From IMG/VR virus record IMGVR_UViG_3300028592_000042, positions 1-40,118 of that record: a stretch of DNA of 40,118 nt; one strand, 5' to 3'. Under the pieces are notes generated by a model. It searched no databases. It saw only the letters and a program-made list of their open reading frames with translations, and was not told where the DNA came from. Of the stretch, positions 25,327 to 31,717 are shown piece by piece. How positions within the stretch are numbered: position 1 is the stretch's first letter; each line of letters opens with the position of its first letter. Position numbers and translations under genes: made by a program. The DNA is from a virus.

Positions 25327-25598
25327 GGCTCCTCCGCGAGGCTGATGCCGTGAAGCGCCAGGACGACTGCCGCCGCACCGCTCGCCTTGCCATCGTGCCA
25401 GGCGTCGGCCGCAGCTTCCGCCGTCAGGCGAATGTCCGCGGCAACGCGCTCTGCCTCCTGCTGCGCCCGCTCTAGCGCGCGGCGTTCCGCAGCCGCGAGG
25501 GCAGCGGCGATGCGGCTGCGCAGGTCGTGCAGTTCGGTCACGCGGCCCGCGTGCTGCTCGAGCACGGCGAGCGCCTCTTCGTCATGTCGCGTCGCCAT
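25323..25598 (-). CDS. Coiled-coil protein, 91 aa
   Basis: ATG at 25598 preceded by GGAGG. Ala/Glu/Arg-rich (SRIAAALAAAERRALERAQQEAERVAADIRL, about 28-58) with clear heptads, then a small C-terminal part (ADAWHDGKASGAAAVVLALHG). Probably an oligomeric cytoplasmic protein. No family known. Confidence 0.6.
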   Translation of the reverse strand: MATRHDEEALAVLEQHAGRVTELHDLRSRIAAALAAAERRALERAQQEAERVAADIRLTAEAAADAWHDGKASGAAAVVLALHGISLAEEP

Positions 25599-25649
25599 CG
25601 TCCCACCTCCACCTTGCCTTGCGGCGGTCAGTCGTCTGCGGCCTCGTCG

Positions 25650-25994
25650 CTACCGTCGGGCCTCAGGCGTCAACCGCGCTGCGCGCGCGTCGCCGGTGAT
25701 GAGTACGAAGTGATCGATCGCCGCGACGACAGCGGCCTCGATGTCGATCGCATCCTCCTGCTCGTCGCAGTCACGGAGTGCGATGGGGCACAGCTTCCGC
25801 GCCTTGCTGCGGAGGCCGGCAAGCGAGTCGCTCGTGATCGAAACCTCGACGTTCGTCTCGCCATCGTCGGAGCCGATCGTTACGGCTGCGTCGTACACGA
25901 CGTCACCGCGGACCGGCTTGTGATGTGACGTCAGTGGGTACGCGCGCACGCTCACCTCTGCATCGACCGACCAGGAACCGACCTGCTTCTCCAT
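25650..25994 (-). CDS. Hypothetical protein, 114 aa
   Basis: The second in-frame ATG (25994) has GGAGG five bases upstream and is preferred to 26006. Mixed alpha/beta: strands EVSVRAYP and AAVTIGSDDGETNVEVSI, then a helix-rich C-terminal half with Cys72-like positions (KARKLCPIALRDCDEQEDAIDIEAAVVAAI). It is the gene next to the attachment site on the accessory side. Unknown. Confidence 0.6.
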   Translation of the reverse strand: MEKQVGSWSVDAEVSVRAYPLTSHHKPVRGDVVYDAAVTIGSDDGETNVEVSITSDSLAGLRSKARKLCPIALRDCDEQEDAIDIEAAVVAAIDHFVLITGDARAARLTPEARR

Positions 25995-26047
25995 CACGTC
26001 CTCCATCTGTCAGCACACCGCGGCACTCGACGAGGGTGGGCGGCGCC

Positions 26048-26209
26048 ATTCCGCACAATCTCCGCACGCGCCGAGAAGCGGCCCTGGCGAGCCCATTCTC
26101 CTTGCGTTTCCTGCGTTCGGGCATCGCCCTTCTAAGCCGACGGTCGCCCGTTCAAATCGGGCCGGGCGCGTTAGGAATCCTGAGCAGGCTGTGCGGAATC
26201 CGTGCGGAG
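26048..26209. other. attP: attP: phage attachment site with core and arm sites
   Basis: A non-coding stretch. Its core (26129-26170) is the 3' half of a tRNA-Arg gene. On the left are ATTCCGCACA (26048-26057) and CTCCGCACG (26060-26068). On the right the same two sequences recur inverted, TGTGCGGAAT (26190-26199) and CGTGCGGAG (26201-26209). Each pair shares TCCGCAC spaced 11 bp apart, about one helical turn. Inverted arm pairs around a tRNA-derived core are the expected layout for a lambda-type tyrosine integrase. The integrase gene is 1.2 kb away (27433-28608). Confidence 0.85.
26129..26170 (+). other. attP core: 3' half of tRNA-Arg(TCT)
   Basis: Anticodon loop CTTCTAA (26129-26135, anticodon TCT at 26131-26133), a variable loop, a perfect T-stem (GCCCG / CGGGC), a canonical T-loop TTCAAAT (26151-26157), the acceptor 3' strand CGGGCGC and discriminator G at 26170. 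The D-arm and 5' acceptor strand are missing, and the 5' anticodon stem fits imperfectly. It is therefore a gene fragment. Integration here would rebuild a host tRNA-Arg(TCT) gene. CCA is not encoded. Confidence 0.85.
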
Positions 26210-26401
26210 TCATCCGCGCCTGGTCTCGCGTTCCGCAGCCTCGTCCAGCACGCGGCGCGCCCATGCGGAAAGGTCCTCGCCGCCGAGCTCAGCGGCGGCG
26301 CGCCACGCTGCGATCTGTGTGTCGAGCGCGCGCACCTCGAGCCGTTGCGTTCGCTTCTCGCCGTCCTGCGGCGGTCGTCCTCGGGACATCGGCTCCATCA
26401 T
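26210..26401 (-). CDS. Small ribbon-helix-helix-like DNA-binding protein, 63 aa
   Basis: Begins MMEPMSRGRPPQDGEKRTQRL, with ATG at 26401 or 26398 overlapping the stop of the methyltransferase gene upstream. A strand-like RTQRLEVRALDTQIAAW leads into a helix and a second helix (GGEDLSAWARRVLDEAAERE), as in CopG-type repressors. It abuts the attP arm at 26209. It is a candidate regulator of the methyltransferase promoter at 27384-27412, or an Xis-like architectural factor because of its position. Both are inferences. Confidence 0.6.
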   Translation of the reverse strand: MMEPMSRGRPPQDGEKRTQRLEVRALDTQIAAWRAAAELGGEDLSAWARRVLDEAAERETRRG

Positions 26402-27168
26402 GCCGCCTCTTGGAGAGCGGCGACCATCATCCGACCGATCGCCTCGGCGACCTGCGGCACGACCGCGTTGCCTAGAACGCGATGCCGATCTGACGCGAAG
26501 GGATCTCGGTCCAGTCGTCGGGGAACCCCATCGCCCACTCCACCCACTGCGGGAGGAGCGGTCCAGCAGGATGCAAGGGAAGCTCGCCCCGCTTCGCCAT
26601 CGTCCAGATGCTCGGCTTCCCCTTCGTCGCGTACGCCTCGCGATGGTCGTGCGGGTCCCCGTTGTTCGAGGAACCGTAGGAAGACGCCGTCGGGGTCGGC
26701 AACGACGAAGGTTCGAGCACGCAGATGCGGAGCTCCGACGGCTGCGGCAGGAACCGTGAGGGCAGCCGGAACGTAGCCGAGCGCTTCGAGGTCTCCGAGG
26801 ACCGTCGGAAGCCAGCGGCTCTGGCCATGCGTGACGTTCTCGACGACGACGCACGCAGGGTCGCACCGGTCGACGATGCGTGCGAACTGGAACCAGAGGC
26901 CGGATCGCGCTCCATTGATGCCCGCTCCCTTCCCCGCAACGCTGAGGTCCTGACACGGGAAGCCGCCGCAGATGAGATCGGCGTGCTCGACGCTCAGCGG
27001 AGACACGTCGTGCACGTCGTCGAGACGCTTCGCGTCTGGCCAGTGCTTCGAGAGCACGCGCCGACAGAACGGGTCGGCCTCGGCCTGCCACACCACATGA
27101 CCGAGGCCGGCGCGCTCGAGGCCAAGTTCCAGCCCGCCGATGCCGGCGAAGAGCGAGCCGATCTTCAC
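26398..27168 (-). CDS. DNA cytosine-5 methyltransferase
   Basis: 256 residues, GTG start at 27168 (MKIGSLFAGIGG). Transfers methyl groups from SAM to cytosine C5. Motif I FAGIGGLELG (7-16), motif IV GGFPCQDLS (68-76, catalytic C72), motif VI VENVT (109-113), motif VIII RARTFVV (150-156) and motif X GNAVVPQVAEAI (233-244) are all intact. The target-recognition part between VIII and X is short (about 70 residues), at the small end of the family. No restriction partner is seen nearby, so this is an orphan phage enzyme, plausibly protecting phage DNA from host restriction or altering expression. It is in an operon with 27165-27377 and the ribbon-helix-helix protein. Confidence 0.9.
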   Translation of the reverse strand: MKIGSLFAGIGGLELGLERAGLGHVVWQAEADPFCRRVLSKHWPDAKRLDDVHDVSPLSVEHADLICGGFPCQDLSVAGKGAGINGARSGLWFQFARIVDRCDPACVVVENVTHGQSRWLPTVLGDLEALGYVPAALTVPAAAVGAPHLRARTFVVADPDGVFLRFLEQRGPARPSRGVRDEGEAEHLDDGEAGRASLASCWTAPPAVGGVGDGVPRRLDRDPFASDRHRVLGNAVVPQVAEAIGRMMVAALQEAA

Positions 27169-27377
27169 GGCTTCTTCCCGAACGCGCGGAACGCGAAGAC
27201 TTCGCGGTAGAGCGCACCCAGCTCGGCGTGCTCCGCATCCCACGGCTGGAAGCGACCACGAGCCGCATCCACGCGCTGCGCGAGACGCTCGACGCGGCGG
27301 TAGCGGTCGCCCTTGCTCTCGCCGGGGATCTCGACCATGGCCGCACGGGTCTCGGTGGTGAGCGTCGCGATGTCCAT
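27165..27377 (-). CDS. Hypothetical protein, first gene of the methyltransferase operon, 70 aa
   Basis: ATG at 27377 lies only six bases after the -10 TATATA, so the transcript may start at the start codon (leaderless). An internal ATG encoding MVEIPGESKG is an alternative. Helical and charged (YRRVERLAQRVDAARGRFQPWDAEHAELGALYREVF), ending in a basic FGKKP tail. It overlaps the methyltransferase start by four bases. Unknown role. A regulator or partner of the enzyme is plausible. Confidence 0.6.
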   Translation of the reverse strand: MDIATLTTETRAAMVEIPGESKGDRYRRVERLAQRVDAARGRFQPWDAEHAELGALYREVFAFRAFGKKP

Positions 27378-27383
27378 GTCCTC

Positions 27384-27412
27384 TATATACGTCCGGACAG
27401 AACGCGTGTCAA
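27384..27412 (-). promoter_or_regulatory. Sigma70-type promoter for the methyltransferase operon
   Basis: On the leftward strand, -35 TTGACA (27412-27407) and -10 TATATA (27389-27384) are separated by exactly 17 bases. The -35 is a full consensus match and the -10 is close to consensus. It lies in a 55-base gap between the integrase stop and the small gene at 27377, so the methyltransferase cluster can be expressed separately from the long leftward transcript. Confidence 0.85.
27391..27398. promoter_or_regulatory. Operator palindrome 1, GTCCGGAC
   Basis: Perfect 8-bp palindrome located in the promoter spacer, touching the -10. Second copy at 27414-27421, centre to centre 23 bp, about two helical turns. 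Pairing at that spacing suggests co-operative binding of a dimeric repressor. It also contains CCGG, a possible methylation site. Confidence 0.7.
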
Positions 27413-27413
27413 C

Positions 27414-27421
27414 GTCCGGAC
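27414..27421. promoter_or_regulatory. Operator palindrome 2, GTCCGGAC
   Basis: Identical palindrome immediately upstream of the -35 element. Both copies are followed on the leftward strand by G then the promoter hexamer, so a bound protein would block both hexamers. Confidence 0.7.
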
Positions 27422-27432
27422 GAAAATAAGTC

Positions 27433-28608
27433 CTAGCTCTCCTTCTTCCGCGCGCGCCGCACCTTCTCGCGCAGCCCTTCCGGCGCGAGATGCGCGTATT
27501 TTTGCGTCACCTGAACCGAGCTGTGCCCCATCCAGTCGCGCACCTCGTAGAGCGAGAGCGCGGGCATCCACGTGCCCATGACGAGGTGCGACGCGCACGT
27601 GTGCCGCAGGTCATGGAAGCGCACGTGCCTCGAGATGCCGGCGCGCCTGCACCAGCCGGGCATGCGCTTGCCCTTCGCGGCGTAGTAGTCGCGCCAGCGG
27701 GCGTCGTACGTGTCCGGGTGGCGCTTGCCCTTGTTGCGGCCGACGAGCTGCGGGAACACGGGTGCCGTGCCCACGCCAGGCTTCTGGTCGCGCCAGCGTC
27801 GGAGCGCGTCGAGAGGCGGCCCGAGCAACGGCACCTCGCGCGGCTTGTCGTTCTTCGACTCGCGCACCATCACGCGCGGATGCTCGCCGGAGAGCACGAC
27901 GTCCGACCACGTCAGCTTCCAGAGCTCCTCGCGTCGGAGCCCGGTGTAGATCGCGACCGTGTACATGGTGCGATAGGGCTCATCGGTCTCGATGCCGGTC
28001 GCGAGCGCGATCTCAGCGGGCGTCAGGAACGTCCACACGTCCTTCGTGGCGCCGCGCTGCTTCGGCACCTTCACGCCGTCGCACGGGTTGCTGCGCACCC
28101 TGCCCTCCTGCAGCGCGTCGGAGAACGCGAGCTTGAGCAGCGAGAAGCAGTGCTTGACCGTCTGCCGCGAGAGGTTCTCGCCGGTCTCGCGTAGCTCGGT
28201 CTTGCCGGTGACGGGCGACGTCACCGCGTCGGCGGCCTCGGTCTGCATGAGGCCGCGCACCCATGAGACGACGTCGGCCGTGTCGATACGCTTGATGGGC
28301 CGGTCGGCGAACGGCGCGTTGAGGATGTGCCGCTTCCACCGCGACCGTTCGCGGCGGATGCCACGCACGCCGTCTTGCTGGCGACGTGCGAGCCAGACGT
28401 CGCCCCACTCGCGGAGCGTGAGCGTCTGCGGCAGTTCCACGGCGCGAGCTCGGTGCAGTCGCACGGCGGCCTCGATCGCGGCGAGCGCCTCGGGCCTCGA
28501 GTCGTGCACGCCGAGGTTGTGGCGCTCGCCGTCGAGCATGACTTCCGCGCGGAACTTCCCGCGGTACGCCCACACGCTGCCGGTGCCGTGCTTGCGCTTC
28601 TTCGTCAA
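27433..28608 (-). CDS. int: Tyrosine integrase
   Basis: 391 residues, start TTG at 28608 with GGAGG six bases upstream. It recombines attP with attB. N-terminal arm-binding domain (about 1-60), core-binding domain (61-180), catalytic domain (about 190-391). Catalytic residues: R225 (TGLRREEL, 222-229), K252, H332 and R335 (HDLRHTCASH), H362 (GHSS) and Y371 (QKYAHL). All are in place. The coding strand overlaps the stop of the small upstream gene (TTGA). attP lies 1.2 kb past the 3' end, with the methyltransferase operon in between. Confidence 0.95.
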   Translation of the reverse strand: MTKKRKHGTGSVWAYRGKFRAEVMLDGERHNLGVHDSRPEALAAIEAAVRLHRARAVELPQTLTLREWGDVWLARRQQDGVRGIRRERSRWKRHILNAPFADRPIKRIDTADVVSWVRGLMQTEAADAVTSPVTGKTELRETGENLSRQTVKHCFSLLKLAFSDALQEGRVRSNPCDGVKVPKQRGATKDVWTFLTPAEIALATGIETDEPYRTMYTVAIYTGLRREELWKLTWSDVVLSGEHPRVMVRESKNDKPREVPLLGPPLDALRRWRDQKPGVGTAPVFPQLVGRNKGKRHPDTYDARWRDYYAAKGKRMPGWCRRAGISRHVRFHDLRHTCASHLVMGTWMPALSLYEVRDWMGHSSVQVTQKYAHLAPEGLREKVRRARKKES

Positions 28609-28793
28609 CGCCGCCTCCGGATCGTCTTCTTCTTCGAGAGCATCTCCGCCGCGTACCTGAGGTGCCGCTCCGTCACGACGACGGGCTCCTCCGGCTGCGG
28701 TTCGATGTTCGCCGCGGGCTCGCGACGCAGGCGCGCCACGACCGCTTCGGCGATGCGCTCCACGTCCTCGTCGCTGAGTCGCGGCTCCGCCAC
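28605..28793 (-). CDS. Small basic protein, candidate excisionase, 62 aa
   Basis: GTG start at 28793. Two helices (LSDEDVERIAEAVVARLRRE and ERHLRYAAEMLSKKKTIRRRR) with a Glu/Pro-rich linker. Strongly basic end. Its stop overlaps the integrase start, and small basic genes coupled to int are often excisionases (recombination directionality factors). The fold is not clearly a winged helix, so this is a positional guess. Confidence 0.5.
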   Translation of the reverse strand: MAEPRLSDEDVERIAEAVVARLRREPAANIEPQPEEPVVVTERHLRYAAEMLSKKKTIRRRR

Positions 28794-28794
28794 G

Positions 28795-29874
28795 TCACTC
28801 CCCTCCAGGCTCGGCCGTGCCCGGCTGCTCGGCGCAGTGCACGCGGCGCCAGCCGAGCGCGAGCATCATCGCAACGAGGCGACCGCCAGGAGCTTCGACG
28901 AACTCAACTGCGATTGGACCTACGTGGTCATCGCCGGAGACGCCGCGCACCGTGTGCCGTCCGAACTCGTCGTGCTCCCACACATCGCCGACCGCATGCG
29001 GCGCCTCCCCCGCCGTCTCCTGCGCGCGTCGGTAGCGCATCTCCATCACGGCCGCGCCATAGGGCACGTCACGCACGGCGATACCGCCCGTCTCCGCAGC
29101 GGCCTCCCAGTCGCGCCGCTCCGGCTCTGCCGTCTCCTGCGCAGGCGCCGGCTCACGCTCGCGGGCGGCGGCGATGATGGCGGCAGGGTCGAGCGCACGG
29201 ATGTCGCGTTCGAGGTCCTCGAGATGCACCCGGTTGCCACCTGCGTGGTTCACGACACGGGCGGCGCGCACGACCTTGGGCGCCCATCCCGCCGCGCGGA
29301 GCTGCGCCTCAGTGGAGCCCTGCCCGCCTTCGAAGCACACGACGCCACCGAGCAGCACGCACTGCACAACGCGGTCGCGGCCCCACGGGTCGCGCCATAC
29401 GTCGCCGGCCCGATGCTTCTCGCGGGCGGTGGCGACGATGGCATCACCGTGATCGCGGATGTCGCGCGCGAGCGTCTCGCAGACGTCCACCTTCGCGCGG
29501 AACCACTCGGCGTTCTTCTCGTCGCCAGCCGCCTTCGCAGCGCGCATGCGCTCTTCGCAGCCAGCCCGCTTCGCGTCGCAGAGCAGCGCCACCCGCTCCA
29601 TCGCGAGCTTGAAGCCGCCATCCTGAGCCGCCTCGTAGCTGCGCGCCGCCGTGTCCATCGTGCCGCTCAGCGCTCCGCGAAAGAGTTGCTCACGGCGAGC
29701 GAGGTCGTCGCGCTCCGCCGTCACCCGGTCGCGCTCGGCGATGACGCGCTCGAGCTCGCGCTCGCGTGCCCCCCACGCATCGAGCAGCGTGCGGGCGCGG
29801 CGTCCGGCAGCGCCAGTGAGCAGCGCCTCCGCCTCCAGCTCTCGCAGAGCCGCCAGCGTCTCGAGTTCGCTCAT
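28795..29874 (-). CDS. Protein with two GDVW-type domains and a coiled coil, 359 aa
   Basis: Start at the ATG at 29874 (MSELETLAALREL). It overlaps the stop of the upstream gene. N-terminal 150 residues form coiled coil (ELERVIAERDRVTAERDDL), including C99, C106 and C132. Two related small domains follow: residues 157-200 (AGDVWRDPWGRDRVV...LRAAGW) and 296-346 (VGDVWEHDEFGRHTV...MLALGW). Each starts with GDVW and ends with an Ala/Leu helix and GW, so the unit is an internal duplication. Function unknown. A nucleic-acid or ligand-binding beta domain is possible. Located between recT and int. Confidence 0.65.
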   Translation of the reverse strand: MSELETLAALRELEAEALLTGAAGRRARTLLDAWGARERELERVIAERDRVTAERDDLARREQLFRGALSGTMDTAARSYEAAQDGGFKLAMERVALLCDAKRAGCEERMRAAKAAGDEKNAEWFRAKVDVCETLARDIRDHGDAIVATAREKHRAGDVWRDPWGRDRVVQCVLLGGVVCFEGGQGSTEAQLRAAGWAPKVVRAARVVNHAGGNRVHLEDLERDIRALDPAAIIAAAREREPAPAQETAEPERRDWEAAAETGGIAVRDVPYGAAVMEMRYRRAQETAGEAPHAVGDVWEHDEFGRHTVRGVSGDDHVGPIAVEFVEAPGGRLVAMMLALGWRRVHCAEQPGTAEPGGE

Positions 29875-30185
29875 CGGGCGGCTCCTGACTTGAGGGAGCG
29901 GATGCGCTGAGCCGACACGCGGGCTCCGACTGCGTGCGCGTCGCCGAGCGAGCCGCGGACGCCGGTCGCGTTCTTCGCCGCTTCGATGCGCTCGCGCTCG
30001 ACGCCGTCGCACTCAGCCGCTGCGTCGTCCAGCGCCGCGTCTCGTGCAGCCGCTTCGCGCTCGAGGCTGGCGCGGAGCGCGCGAGCCAGCGAACGCTCCC
30101 ACAGCGACGGGTGCGCGCGGTCGCCTTCCCACTGAGCAAGCAGCCCCACCGCATGCTCGCGCGTCATCTGCTTCTCGTCAGTCAT
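29871..30185 (-). CDS. Helical protein, 104 aa
   Basis: ATG at 30185, with GGAGG 7 bases upstream. Starts MTDEKQMTREHAVGLLAQWEGDRAHP. A long charged helix follows (SLARALRASLEREAAARDAALDDAAAEC, about 38-65). The C-terminus is basic (RVSAQRIRSLKSG). It may be a regulator or a recombination accessory. No family recognised. Confidence 0.6.
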   Translation of the reverse strand: MTDEKQMTREHAVGLLAQWEGDRAHPSLWERSLARALRASLEREAAARDAALDDAAAECDGVERERIEAAKNATGVRGSLGDAHAVGARVSAQRIRSLKSGAAR

Positions 30186-30346
30186 CACGCCACCTCCCGT
30201 GCTGCCCTCTGCGAAGAGCCCGAACGACTGGCCAGACGTTTCACCAGCGAGCACTCCCACTGGCGCTCGGACTCTTCGCGCAGAGCAGCTCGGCACCATG
30301 CCGCACTGATACGCCGTGTCCGTTCTCTCGCGGCCGACACGCACAC
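30185..30346 (-). CDS. Possible small protein, 53 aa
   Basis: GTG at 30346, frame ending with TGA that overlaps the next ATG (TGATG), as is usual in this operon. Basic and helical (AARERTRRISAAWCRAALREESERQ). No ribosome site is obvious and no family recognised, so it could be chance. Confidence 0.35.
   Translation of the reverse strand: MCVSAARERTRRISAAWCRAALREESERQWECSLVKRLASRSGSSQRAAREVA
30207..30286. repeat. Long imperfect inverted repeat
   Basis: Arm CTCTGCGAAGAGCCCGA (30207-30223) pairs with TCGGACTCTTCGCGCAGAG (30267-30285, one CG insertion and one mismatch), with a loop of about 43 bases. It lies just upstream of the 104-aa gene on the leftward strand and could form a large hairpin near its ribosome site, or be an operator or RNA processing site. 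It overlaps the possible small gene at 30185-30346. Confidence 0.5.
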
Positions 30347-30378
30347 CGCAGAGTCCGCGCCGTAGCGCGGCGGAGTCG

Positions 30379-31437
30379 TTACGCGATGGCCTGCTCGACC
30401 AGCATCGAGTCGAGGCCGCGGCCCTCGCAGTGCGCCTTGATGACGGCGAAGACCTCGCGCTCTTGCGAACTGCCAACCTCGAGCGCGGCGAGCGCCACGC
30501 GGTTGTCGTTCGCCCACGAGCTGAGCGCCTCGTTGGTCTCGACGCTCTCCAGCTCGCCCATCGCGTAGTCGAGAGCGCCCTTGCGGTCGTCTTCGATCGA
30601 CGCGCGCGGCTGCGGAGTAGGACGCACGCCCTTGCGGCGGAACGCGTCCCGCACAGCCTCGACGGTCATCGGCGGCGTCACCTTCTTGCCGTGCTGCGTG
30701 ATCGCCTTCCACTGCTCACGCTTGCGCGTCGAGTCAGGCAGCTTCGCGAACGCGGCGCCGTTCTCACGAATCCACGCCCACAAGTCGTCTTCCTCGACGA
30801 TGCGCCGGAGGTCGTCCATCGCGAGCGCGAACGCGTCTTCCGGCGACGTCGGCTCGTCTGCCTCGTGGAGCGCGGCGCCGAGGTCACGCACCTCCACCGA
30901 ACCGGACGAGCCAGGCGCGGGCTGCTCGATCTCGCCTTCGACGTAGACGCCCGCGAGAACCTCAGCGGCGAACGCGCGGGCCGCGCTCGAGACGCAGCGC
31001 GCCTTTAGCATGGTCTCGCTGTACTGCGACCACGTGCCTTTGCCCCAGAGGCCGGCGCGCTTGGCGCGGTCCTGGTCCCACGTCTCGACGTGTTGCTCGC
31101 CATCGGGCGCCGTGAGACGCAGCGTCGCCTTGGTCGACGTCGACTCCAGCCACGAGATGCGATACCCCGCCCGCCGCAGCAGGGCGATCATCGTGTCGTA
31201 GGAGATGATGACCTTCCCGCGCACGACCTGGAGGCCGCGCAGCGAAGCCATCGCCGGAAGCCCGAGCTCCTGCCCTGCGAGGATGACTGCGAGCACCTCG
31301 CCCTCGCTCTTGAGCGACTCCGGGATCATGCCGCGCGCGTTCTTGAGCGCAGCAGCGGCACGCATCGCGACGTCGAGCATCTGCGCGTGAGCGACTACAG
31401 CGCTCGAGTCTCCACTACGGATGATTGCGTCACCCAC
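30379..31437 (-). CDS. recT: RecT-family single-strand annealing protein
   Basis: 352 residues, GTG start. RecT proteins pair complementary single strands in phage recombination. The N-terminal 190 residues carry the family pattern: PESLKSEGEVLAVILAGQEL (about 39-58), LGLPAMASLRGLQVVRGKVI, then KGTWSQYSETMLKARCVSSA (about 133-152) and AFAAEVLAGVYVEGEI. The C-terminal part (about 195-350) is additional and contains two similar segments of about 50 residues (DAFALAMDDLRRIVEE...; GALDYAMGELESVETN...), probably a duplicated helical domain. No exonuclease partner gene was recognised in the operon. Confidence 0.8.
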   Translation of the reverse strand: MGDAIIRSGDSSAVVAHAQMLDVAMRAAAALKNARGMIPESLKSEGEVLAVILAGQELGLPAMASLRGLQVVRGKVIISYDTMIALLRRAGYRISWLESTSTKATLRLTAPDGEQHVETWDQDRAKRAGLWGKGTWSQYSETMLKARCVSSAARAFAAEVLAGVYVEGEIEQPAPGSSGSVEVRDLGAALHEADEPTSPEDAFALAMDDLRRIVEEDDLWAWIRENGAAFAKLPDSTRKREQWKAITQHGKKVTPPMTVEAVRDAFRRKGVRPTPQPRASIEDDRKGALDYAMGELESVETNEALSSWANDNRVALAALEVGSSQEREVFAVIKAHCEGRGLDSMLVEQAIA

Positions 31438-31717
31438 GGTCCACCTCCGCAGCGCGCTCTTCGCGCTCCTGATGTTCGATTTGCGACGCGCACGTCTCGC
31501 AGAAGCCGTCTCGCTCCCGCGGCGCGCCGACTAGTTCGGTCGCGCAGTTCTCGGTCTTGCACTGCTCGGGCTCGCCGCAGTCGTCGGACCGGTCCCAGTC
31601 GCCGCAGTCGAAGCACTGTCCCGGATCGTCGCTGTCTGCGCATCCATCGCAGAAGTGCAGGCCGCAACCGCAGAGCTTGTCGGCGCGCTCGAAGCAGCAG
31701 TGATCGCAGATAATCAT
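31430..31717 (-). CDS. Cys-rich zinc-binding protein, 95 aa
   Basis: ATG at 31717 chosen because AGGAG lies 8 bases upstream (GTG 31723 has a poor spacing). Fifteen or more Cys in pairs (CDHCC, CGCG, CDGCAD, CFDCGD, CETC) suggest two or three zinc sites of ring or ribbon type. Acidic middle. It overlaps the recT start by 8 bases, so they are coupled. Unknown function. Possibly a nucleic-acid or protein-binding accessory of recombination. Confidence 0.65.
   Translation of the reverse strand: MIICDHCCFERADKLCGCGLHFCDGCADSDDPGQCFDCGDWDRSDDCGEPEQCKTENCATELVGAPRERDGFCETCASQIEHQEREERAAEVDRG

Noticed and set aside
26097-26170. Full tRNA gene
   Set aside because: The D-arm and 5' acceptor strand are absent and the 5' anticodon stem has a mismatch. 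It is only the 3' half, as expected for attP.
26210-27346. One 378-aa reverse protein through the methyltransferase region
   Set aside because: The other frame carries all cytosine methyltransferase motifs from 27168 to 26398. Only the last 63 residues of this frame form a separate gene.
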